A stretch of DNA of 13,177 bases. Source: Acidobacteriota bacterium (GTDB lineage Bacteria; Acidobacteriota; Vicinamibacteria; Vicinamibacterales; CAVVIG01). The stretch spans positions 1-13,177 of the forward strand of contig QHWL01000010.1 of the NCBI GenBank assembly GCA_003222555.1. The letters are read 5' to 3'. The position numbers and the translations under genes are program-made. A model generated the notes under the pieces. It was given only the letters and a program-made list of their open reading frames with translations, had not been told where the DNA came from and did no database searches. Each line of letters begins with the position of its first letter. Within the stretch, counting starts at the first letter, position 1. Of this stretch, positions 6,473 through 12,290 are shown piece after piece.

Positions 6473-7279
6473 ATGCCTACAAGTGGAGCGCCCTTCGGTT
6501 TCGGCAAGAAGCTTCGCGAGGCGCGCGAGCGCCGCGGCATTACGCTCCGCGAGATCGCCGACACGACAAAGATTTCGGTCAGCGCGCTCGAGGCGCTCGA
6601 ACGCAACGACATCTCTCGCCTGCCCGGCGGTATTTTCAGTCGCGCGTTCGTCCGATCGTACGCCCTCGAGGTCGGGCTCGATCCCGAAGAGACCATTCGG
6701 GAGTTCCTCGCGCAGTGTCCGCACGATTCGGTGACCGCCGGACATCCATCGCCGGAACACCTCGAGGACGGCGACACGATCGAAAGCGATCGACGAACGG
6801 CATCGACGTTTCTGCGGCTCATGGTGATCAGCATTCCGATTGCGGCGGTCGTACTGTACTTCGGCACCGTGGGGCGGCCTACGCCGCGCACTTCCCCATC
6901 CGAACCGGCGGCGGGCGCTACGGCGGTGCCGACTGCCGCCGCGCCCGCGGCGACCCTTGCGCCTGCTCCGGCGTCACCCTCCGCGATGCGACTCGTTGAC
7001 CTGGCGGCGACTGGTCAGCTGACGGTGGGCCTGTCGGTGACCAAGCCGTGCCGGGTGTCGGCGACCGTCGACGGTCAGAAGGTGATCGAGCGGGTGATGC
7101 ACGCCGGTGAGCAGCAGACGATGGCGGTGCGCCGCGAGCTCATGTTGACCGTGGACGACGGCTCGGCGCTCACGATGACGATCAACGGCGCCGCGGCCAA
7201 GCCCCTTGGACCGCCAGGTCAGGGCGTCACGGCGCGCCTCGACCCGATGAATTTCAAGGACTATCTGTCGGCGCGATGA
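6473..7279 (+). CDS. rodZ: RodZ-like HTH / membrane protein
   Basis: This 268-residue bitopic protein has RodZ architecture. Residues 9-80 form an N-terminal Xre/HTH_25 domain (FGKKLREARERRGITLREIADTTKIS..ALEALERNDISRLPGG.FSRAFVRSYA). A charged linker follows, then one transmembrane helix (about 114-133, FLRLMVISIPIAAVVLYFGT), an Ala/Pro/Thr-rich periplasmic linker (about 137-170) and a C-terminal DUF4115-like beta domain (about 182-268, with the late LDPMNFKDYLS). RodZ links MreB to the elongasome and sets rod shape in bacteria that have it. MreB is not in this window, so the role is by family. The N-terminal HTH contacts MreB rather than DNA in known examples. ATG 6473 follows thiE by 20 nt. 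ATGA overlaps the next gene by 4 bases. Confidence 0.85.
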   Translation: MPTSGAPFGFGKKLREARERRGITLREIADTTKISVSALEALERNDISRLPGGIFSRAFVRSYALEVGLDPEETIREFLAQCPHDSVTAGHPSPEHLEDGDTIESDRRTASTFLRLMVISIPIAAVVLYFGTVGRPTPRTSPSEPAAGATAVPTAAAPAATLAPAPASPSAMRLVDLAATGQLTVGLSVTKPCRVSATVDGQKVIERVMHAGEQQTMAVRRELMLTVDDGSALTMTINGAAAKPLGPPGQGVTARLDPMNFKDYLSAR

Positions 7280-8055
7280 GCATCAGCCCCCTGTTCGATT
7301 TCTTCAAGCGGGGCGAAGTCGACCGTGACGTACGGCTGCTGGCCGCCCAGGGCGGGCTGGCGCCGCGCGCGCACGAGCAGCTCAGCATCCTCATGCTCCT
7401 GCTCGACGACGGCGACACCGAGATCCGCCAGACGGCGGAAGCCACGCTGAGCCGGATTCCGAATCCCGTGCTGTCGGCATTCCTCGCGCGATCGGACGTG
7501 CCCGACGCCACGAGAGAGTTCTTTGCCGGTCGCGGCGTCTTTCCGGCGGAAACGGCGACCGCGGCTGAGGAGACCGAGGAACCGCTCATCGAAGCTGGCG
7601 CCACAGATGATGCCCTTTCGGCCGAAGAGGAGGAGGGCGAAGATCGAGAGAGCCTCATGCAGAGGCTCTCCAAGATGACCTTTCCGGATCGGCTGAAAGC
7701 CGCCTCGAAGGGCTCTCGGGAAATGCGTGCCATCCTGATCCGCGATCCGAACAAGATGATCGCCGCCGCCGTGATGAGCAGCCCGAAGTTGACCGACGCT
7801 GAAGTCGAGGGGATAGCCAAAATGGCGAGCGTTTCGGAGGACGTGCTGCGGATCATCGGTGCCAACCGCAACTGGATGAAAAAATACAAGATTTTCGCCG
7901 CGCTGACGAGAAACCCGAAGACGCCGGTCGCGCTGACGTTGAATATCCTGTCGCGGCTCAACGCGAAAGACATGTCGACGTTGGCGGTCGATCGCAACGT
8001 ACCCGAGGCGGTCCGCGTCGCCGCTCGCAAGAAAATAGTTGCCAATAGAGATTAG
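7276..8055 (+). CDS. Uncharacterised helical-repeat protein coupled to rodZ
   Basis: I do not recognise a named family. The 259-residue protein is soluble and mostly helical. Residues 1-85 (MSISPLFDFFKRG.., VRLLAAQGGLAPRAHEQLSILMLLLDD, TLSRIPNPVLSAFLA) and 127-259 (LSKMTFPDRLKAASKGSREMRAIL, NKMIAAAVMSSPKLTDAEVEGIAKMA, TRNPKTPVALTLNILSRL, NVPEAVRVAARKKI) look like two blocks of HEAT/ARM-like helical pairs, with recurring D/N-P or N-V-P turns. They are joined by an acidic linker (90-126). No catalytic motif is visible. The start overlaps the rodZ stop by 4 bases (ATGA), which suggests co-translation and a possible scaffold role with RodZ; that is inference. Its TAG stop lies within an ATTAGAAGGT microrepeat. 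Confidence 0.75.
   Translation: MSISPLFDFFKRGEVDRDVRLLAAQGGLAPRAHEQLSILMLLLDDGDTEIRQTAEATLSRIPNPVLSAFLARSDVPDATREFFAGRGVFPAETATAAEETEEPLIEAGATDDALSAEEEEGEDRESLMQRLSKMTFPDRLKAASKGSREMRAILIRDPNKMIAAAVMSSPKLTDAEVEGIAKMASVSEDVLRIIGANRNWMKKYKIFAALTRNPKTPVALTLNILSRLNAKDMSTLAVDRNVPEAVRVAARKKIVANRD
7648..7670 (+). other. Perfect 9-bp inverted repeat inside a coding region
   Basis: GAGAGCCTC (7648-7656) and GAGGCTCTC (7662-7670) form a perfect 9-bp stem with a 5-nt loop (ATGCA). It lies in the gene for the RodZ-coupled unknown protein, where the acidic linker meets the C-terminal helical block (residues 125-132). It may be chance from codon usage or may be an mRNA structure. Confidence 0.6.
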
Positions 8056-8170
8056 AAGGTCGAAGGGTTATCACGAAGCCACGAAGCACACGAAGATCAT
8101 TCAGAGTTTTTCGTGTATCTTCGTGATCTTCGCGTCTTCGTGATTTACCTTTTGCCTTTCGACTTTTTTC
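8051..8170. repeat. Composite palindromic microrepeat between convergent genes; possible bidirectional terminator
   Basis: TCACGAAG-type units (8071-8099) face their complement (8111-8143). Arm 8071-8097 pairs with 8117-8143 at 23 of 27 positions around a 19-nt loop. The outer flanks carry the AAGG family on opposite strands: ATTAGAAGGTCGAAGGG at 8051-8067 and, on the minus strand from 8170 inward, a GTCGAAAGGCAAAAGGTAAA sequence. The left flank holds the stop of the upstream plus-strand gene, and the right flank encodes the last residues and stop of the minus-strand gene. The location at a convergent junction and the large stem suggest, but do not prove, transcription termination in both directions. 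Confidence 0.75.
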
Positions 8171-8375
8171 GCGGGCTCGCACCCCAGTCAGACCGCATCT
8201 GTGAGAGTCCATCCATATACACCGCGGCCCGTTCGCGTTCTTCCTCGCCGCTCATCGACTTTAGCAACTGAAGCGCGCGCGCGAAGTCTTCCTTGATCGT
8301 CTGTCTGGTCGTCTGGTAGTACAGCCGTCTGATCTCGGCCAGCTTGTCGTCGGGGGTGAGCACCGGCAGCTTCAT
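8145..8375 (-). CDS. Small conserved-looking helical protein, function unknown
   Basis: I do not recognise this protein. From ATG 8375 it has 76 residues: MKLPVLTPDDKLAEIRRLY, then YQTTRQTIKEDFARALQLLKS and GEEERERAAVYMDGLSQMRSDWG, a plausible three-helix charged fold, ending in a basic tail KKSKGKR. The frame is open further upstream to 8480, but that part translates a microrepeat (HKGHDGHKG) and is not convincing. The basic tail and TAA stop are encoded by AAAAGGC/AAAAGGT-type microrepeat sequence, so the original C-terminus may have been shorter or different. It follows polX by 76 nt on the same strand and may share its transcript. No good Shine-Dalgarno is visible. Confidence 0.55.
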   Translation of the reverse strand: MKLPVLTPDDKLAEIRRLYYQTTRQTIKEDFARALQLLKSMSGEEERERAAVYMDGLSQMRSDWGASPRKKSKGKR

Positions 8376-8399
8376 GGTTTTGGGCGCTGATAGGGCTTT

Positions 8400-8426
8400 C
8401 CCTTTGTGTCCATCGTGTCCTTTGTG
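8400..8426. repeat. 9-nt tandem microrepeat between polX and the small protein gene
   Basis: Three 9-nt units ending in GTG follow one another: CCCTTTGTG (8400-8408), TCCATCGTG (8409-8417) and TCCTTTGTG (8418-8426). Read on the minus strand they give the CACAAAGGA / CACGATGGA type. This is a further member of the intergenic microrepeats in this window, here without an inverted partner. Confidence 0.7.
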
Positions 8427-8451
8427 GTTGATCACCGTTTCGACTCGCCCT

Positions 8452-10170
8452 TTACCGGCGATTCCTCCGCAGCGCCGCACGAAACTCCTCGAACGATAGA
8501 GTGTTGAGGACGTGCTGAGGCTCGAGCCACGCCCGACGAGCCACGGTCGCTCCCCAACGCAGCACTCCCAGGCCGTGGCGAGAGTGAGCGTCGCTCGAGA
8601 TCATGAGCCTCACGCCGCGATCGCGCGCCAGCCTGGCGTGAATGTCGTTCAGGTCGAGCCGGTCCACCTGACAGTTGATTTCCAATGCGACGCCGAGTTG
8701 TGCGGCGGCGTCGACGATGGCGTCGATGTCGAAAGGGTACGGATCGCGTTTGAGAATGAGCCGTCCTGTCGGGTGGCCGAGCACATCGACGTTCGGATTC
8801 GCCAGCGCGCGCAAAAGGCGATCGGTCATCTGCTGGTGGTCCTGATTGAACGCGGAGTGAACGGACGCCACGACGAGATCGAGCGCGCCGAGGCAATCGT
8901 CCGCCAGGTCGAGCGCGCCATCCGGCTTGATGTCGCACTCGACGCCGGCGAGCACGCGAACGCCGCCGGCCTCGGCGTCGATCGCGCGGATGCTCGCAGC
9001 GTGCTCGAGCGCGCGCCGTTCGTCGAGGCCGTTGGCCATCGCGAGCGACTTCGTATGATCGGTGATGGCGATATACTCCAGGCCCGCCTCCCGCGCCGCC
9101 TCCACCATCGTCCGCACATCGTCGCGACCGTCGGTGGCGGTGCTGTGCATGTGAAGATCGCCGCGCAGATCGGCTAGATCGACGAGCCGCGGCAGCCGGT
9201 TGGCGGCAGCGGCCTCGATCTCGCCGCGCGCCTCCCGCAGCTCAGGCGGGATCCAGTCGAGCCCGAGCGCTTTGTAGACGTCTTGCTCGTGCTCGCCGGC
9301 GACGCACCGGTCGTCGGCCGTGGTGAACAGCCCGTATTCATTGAGCTTGAATCCCAGGCCGATTGCGCGATCCCGCAGCGCGATGTTGTGGGCTTTCGAG
9401 CCGGTGAAGTATTGCATGGCGGCGCCTCGACATTCGGGCGTCACGAGCCGGAGATCGGCCTGGAATCCGCCGCGGATGAGGACGCTCGACTTCGTGTCGC
9501 CGCGCGCGAGGATGCGCTCGACCAGCTGGTAGCCGACAAAGTCGTCCATCAGCGAGGGGAGGGCGCCCGACGCCAAGACGTCGAGATCGCCGCACGTCTC
9601 ACAGCCGCGGCGCAGGCTGCCGACCGGCTCGATCGTGGCATCGGGGGCGCGGTCGTGCAGGAACGTGACGATCGCCGCGGCCGAATGGTGCGCGTCGCTC
9701 AGCAGATGGCGCCCCGCGTGGCGCTTGCGCTCCTCGAGCGCCTTCAGAATGAGCGCTTCCTTTTTCGCCCCCATGCCGCGCAGGGCACGAATCCGCCCGT
9801 CGGTCGCCGCACGCTGGAGATCGTCGAGGGTTCGGACGTCGAGCTCGCGATACAGGGTCGCGACGGTCTTGGGTCCGACACCCTGGAGGTGAAGCAGATC
9901 GAGAATGGTCGGCGGAAACTCGGCGATGAGCTCGCGATGGTAGGTCGCGTCGCCGGTTTCGGCGATTTCGCGGATGCGCGCGGCGAGATCCTTGCCGATT
10001 CCCGGAATGTCCCGCAGCTCGGTCGACTCGAGCGATGCCAGTTGATGCGGGTGGTTCGCGGCGATGTCGGCGCCGTTGCGGTACGCGCGAATCTTGAACG
10101 GATTGTCGTTCTTGATCTCGAGCAGGTCGGCGATCTCCCGCAGGATCCGCGCGATCGCGAGGTTATCCAA
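8452..10170 (-). CDS. polX: DNA polymerase X with C-terminal PHP domain
   Basis: Bacterial PolX of 572 residues, a gap-filling repair polymerase. The N-terminal 8-kDa-like domain (LAIARILREIADLLEIKNDNPFKIRAY) is followed by helix-hairpin-helix motifs (IPGIGKD at 55-61, LQGVGPK at 95-101, LRGMGAKK at 130-137). The polymerase site is GSLRRGCETCGDLDVL with D195 and D197, and the third Asp is D239 (QADLRL). The PHP domain keeps the full set of metal ligands seen in PolX 3'-5' exonuclease/AP-endonuclease domains: H340, H342, D347, H372, E411, H438, H466, D527, H529. The start is TTG 10170, giving the family start (M)DNLAIARILRE, with GGAAGG 8 nt upstream. It overlaps the upstream kinase stop by 8 bases; the frame is open to 10239, but that stretch is kinase coding sequence. 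Confidence 0.95.
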   Translation of the reverse strand: MDNLAIARILREIADLLEIKNDNPFKIRAYRNGADIAANHPHQLASLESTELRDIPGIGKDLAARIREIAETGDATYHRELIAEFPPTILDLLHLQGVGPKTVATLYRELDVRTLDDLQRAATDGRIRALRGMGAKKEALILKALEERKRHAGRHLLSDAHHSAAAIVTFLHDRAPDATIEPVGSLRRGCETCGDLDVLASGALPSLMDDFVGYQLVERILARGDTKSSVLIRGGFQADLRLVTPECRGAAMQYFTGSKAHNIALRDRAIGLGFKLNEYGLFTTADDRCVAGEHEQDVYKALGLDWIPPELREARGEIEAAAANRLPRLVDLADLRGDLHMHSTATDGRDDVRTMVEAAREAGLEYIAITDHTKSLAMANGLDERRALEHAASIRAIDAEAGGVRVLAGVECDIKPDGALDLADDCLGALDLVVASVHSAFNQDHQQMTDRLLRALANPNVDVLGHPTGRLILKRDPYPFDIDAIVDAAAQLGVALEINCQVDRLDLNDIHARLARDRGVRLMISSDAHSRHGLGVLRWGATVARRAWLEPQHVLNTLSFEEFRAALRRNRR

Positions 10171-11151
10171 GCCGCAGACCTTCCGTCTCGACGTGGTAGT
10201 CGAGCAGGCGCGCCCCGCCGTCAGCCAGCGCGGCGGCAATCGCCGAATGCGCCTGGGGCGGACCGTAGCAGAAAAGACACCCGCCGCCGCCCGCTCCGCA
10301 CACCTTGGCGGCAGTCGCTCCGGCCGCCGACGCGCGGGCGATCAAGACGTCGATGGCTGGCGTCGTGACGCCCGGCGCCAGCCGCTTGCGGGTTTCCCAT
10401 TCCGCGGCGATTTGCCGCCCGACCTCCTCCCAGTCGCCGCATTGAAGCGCCGCGCGCATCGTGGCGGCAGTGTCGCGAATCCGCTCGAAGCAGTCGAAGA
10501 TGTGGCGGTCGCCATCGATGTGGCGCTTGGTGATCTCCCAGTTGTTGGTGCCGGAGTTGCGCGGCGCGCCCGTGTAAGCGAGGACGATGCGACGTTCGAG
10601 CTCGTGCCGATCCACGTCGAGGCCGACGCGCCGCACGCCATCGGCGCGAAGCTCGATCGCCGCGATGCCGCCGTGAAGCGCCGGCCGATAATCCTGCACG
10701 CCGGTGGGCACTCGGATCGCCTGACACTCCACGTTCATCGCCACCTGCAGCAGATGTTCGTGATCCGACGATCCACCCGTCCAGCGGGCGAGCGCTGCTA
10801 CCGCGGCGATTGTCAGCCCGCGATGCCGGCACCGGCCGGCGATTCGCCGCGCGTCGTGAGGGTGGCGTTCTCGAGCTGATAGTGGCGCGCGAGCAGGGAT
10901 AAGAGCGGCAGCTCGCCCGATCCGCTCAGCTCCGACCAGCCGGCGGCGCTTCGACGGCAATCGGTGTCGATCGAGCGGACCTCGATGCGCCCGTCCGTAC
11001 GCGGATCGACTCTCGCATGCGCGCGCAGGCTGATCGCCGCGTTCAGCGTGGAGGCGCCGTCGTGAAACAAATACAGCGGCCAGATGTCGATCGTGCCGCC
11101 GGCCAGGTCGATGCGCGTCGGCGCGGAGGTGGCGATTGGGACGGGGTACAC
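10163..11151 (-). pseudogene. GHMP-family sugar kinase (HddA/heptose-7-phosphate kinase-like), frameshifted
   Basis: Two overlapping frames together make one GHMP kinase. The first (GTG 11151 to TGA 10813-10815) has the N-terminal substrate motif SAPTRIDLAGGTIDIWPLY and the start of the ATP loop, ESPAGAGIAG. The second continues LTIAAVAALARW, then RVPTGVQDYRPALHGG, SGTNNWEITKRH and the C-terminal motif KVCGAGGGGCLF, ending at TAA 10163. The family reads GxGxxGSSAL here; GSSA is interrupted exactly at the frame change. Restoring about 10 bases (a Ser-Ser-Ala equivalent) would rejoin the frames, so a small deletion is the likely lesion. No slippery site for programmed frameshifting is visible. 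The family phosphorylates sugars or mevalonate-like substrates; the precise substrate here is not determinable. A TATAAT box lies 6 nt before the GTG, implying a leaderless mRNA. Sequencing or assembly error is the alternative. Confidence 0.8.
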
Positions 11152-11182
11152 CGAGAAATTATAACGACACACACGGTAAAAT
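11136..11182 (+). promoter_or_regulatory. Candidate nagZ promoter elements
   Basis: TTGGGA (11136-11141) lies 18 nt upstream of TATAAC (11160-11165), a plausible sigma-70-type pair with a start of transcription near 11172. A second possible -10, TAAAAT (11177-11182), is 10 nt before ATG 11193 and would give an almost leaderless mRNA. TATAAC shares its bases with the opposite-strand TATAAT, so the divergent promoters overlap. There is no Shine-Dalgarno before nagZ. Confidence 0.4.
11158..11163 (-). promoter_or_regulatory. Predicted -10 box (TATAAT) of the kinase-polX unit, leaderless start
   Basis: On the minus strand TATAAT (11163 to 11158) ends 6 nt before the GTG at 11151, so transcription should begin at or next to the start codon. 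No good -35 hexamer is visible at 16-18 nt spacing. Confidence 0.5.
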
Positions 11183-11192
11183 CGTTGACGCC

Positions 11193-12290
11193 ATGTCGCG
11201 AGACGCACTTCGGCGCCAGATCGGACAGCTGCTTATTGCCGGGTTCAACGGCCATCAACTGCCGGTCGAACTGAGGGCGCTCGCGCGCGAGTTCGGTCTG
11301 GGCGGCGTGATCCTTTTCGCCAGAAACATCGCCGAGCCCGAGCAGGTGGCGGAGCTGTGTCATGACGCGGCGCGGCTCACGCCTCAGTTACCGCTGTGGG
11401 TCAGCGTCGATCAGGAAGGCGGTCGCGTCGCGCGACTCACCGCGCCGTTTACCGAGTGGCCCGCCATGGCGACGCTGGGGCGGAGCGGCGACGTCGGGCT
11501 GGCGGAACGGTTTGCCCGGGCGCTCGCCTCGGAGCTCAAAGCGATCGGCATCACGCTCGATTTCGCGCCGGTGCTCGACGTTCACACCAATCCAAAGAAT
11601 CCCGTGATCGGCGACCGCGCACTGGGCGAGAAGGCGGCCGAAGTCGCGCGGCTGGGGGCCGCCATCATTCGGACGCTTCAGGCACAGGGGATTGCCGCCT
11701 GCGGAAAGCATTTTCCCGGCCACGGGGACACACAGGCCGACTCCCATCACGAGTTGCCGCTCGTCGAGCACCCCCCGGAGCGTCTTCGCGAAGTCGAGCT
11801 CGTTCCCTTCCGGGCGGCCATCGAGGCGGGGGTCGCCACGATCATGACGGCCCACGTCCTGGTGCCAGCGCTCGACGAGACCCGGCCGGCCACGCTGTCC
11901 AAACGCCTCGTCACGGGGCTGTTGCGCGAAGAGTTGAAATACGACGGCGTCATCCTGAGCGACGACCTGGAGATGAAGGCCGTCGCCAACGAGTACGCCG
12001 TGCCGTCGGCGGCCGTGCTCGCGGTCGAAGCAGGGTGCGACGGCGTGTTGATTTGCAGCGGCGATCACGACACGCAGGCGGCCGCCCTCGAGTCGCTCGT
12101 GCACGCGATTGAGGACGAGCGCCTTCGCCTGACGCGCGTGGAAGACGCGCTCGCGCGCCTGCAGCGTGCGAAGGAGCGGTTCCTTGCCGCACCCATCGCC
12201 GCACGTCCGCCGCACGGCCGCGCGCTGCGCGCCATCCTCGGCCGCGACGAGCACCGTGCGATCGCCGACGAGATGGCGCGGTTCCTGTGA
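11193..12290 (+). CDS. nagZ: Beta-N-acetylhexosaminidase NagZ (GH3)
   Basis: Glycoside hydrolase family 3 enzyme of 365 residues that removes GlcNAc from (anhydro)muropeptides in cytoplasmic peptidoglycan recycling. Visible motifs: the start RRQIGQLLIAGFNG, LGGVILFARNI (36-46), VSVDQEGGRVARL (70-82), LDFAPVLDV (122-130), the NagZ signature KHFPGHGDTQADSHHELP (172-189, with the acid/base Asp183-His185 dyad) and the nucleophile motif SDDLEMKA (256-263, D257). The length fits the single-domain NagZ type and there is no signal peptide, so a cytoplasmic location is likely. ATG 11193 is chosen because the homologous part begins there; an in-frame GTG at 11136 would lie inside the divergent promoter. 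The stop shares one base with the ldcA ATG (TGATG). Confidence 0.95.
   Translation: MSRDALRRQIGQLLIAGFNGHQLPVELRALAREFGLGGVILFARNIAEPEQVAELCHDAARLTPQLPLWVSVDQEGGRVARLTAPFTEWPAMATLGRSGDVGLAERFARALASELKAIGITLDFAPVLDVHTNPKNPVIGDRALGEKAAEVARLGAAIIRTLQAQGIAACGKHFPGHGDTQADSHHELPLVEHPPERLREVELVPFRAAIEAGVATIMTAHVLVPALDETRPATLSKRLVTGLLREELKYDGVILSDDLEMKAVANEYAVPSAAVLAVEAGCDGVLICSGDHDTQAAALESLVHAIEDERLRLTRVEDALARLQRAKERFLAAPIAARPPHGRALRAILGRDEHRAIADEMARFL

Noticed and set aside
6473..6700. Transcriptional regulator (Xre family)
   Set aside because: The HTH is followed by a transmembrane helix and a DUF4115-like domain, the RodZ arrangement, so DNA-binding regulation is not the best reading.
8376..8480. 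Upstream extension of the small minus-strand protein
   Set aside because: The translation is HKGHDGHKG-type microrepeat and overlaps the polX 3' end; ATG 8375 begins the protein-like part.
9283..10368. 361-codon plus-strand open frame opposite polX
   Set aside because: Antisense to a complete PolX with all catalytic residues; a by-product of high third-position GC.
10813..10818. Programmed ribosomal frameshift in the kinase
   Set aside because: No slippery sequence, and the GSSA residues needed for ATP binding are missing, so frameshifting alone would not restore a normal kinase.
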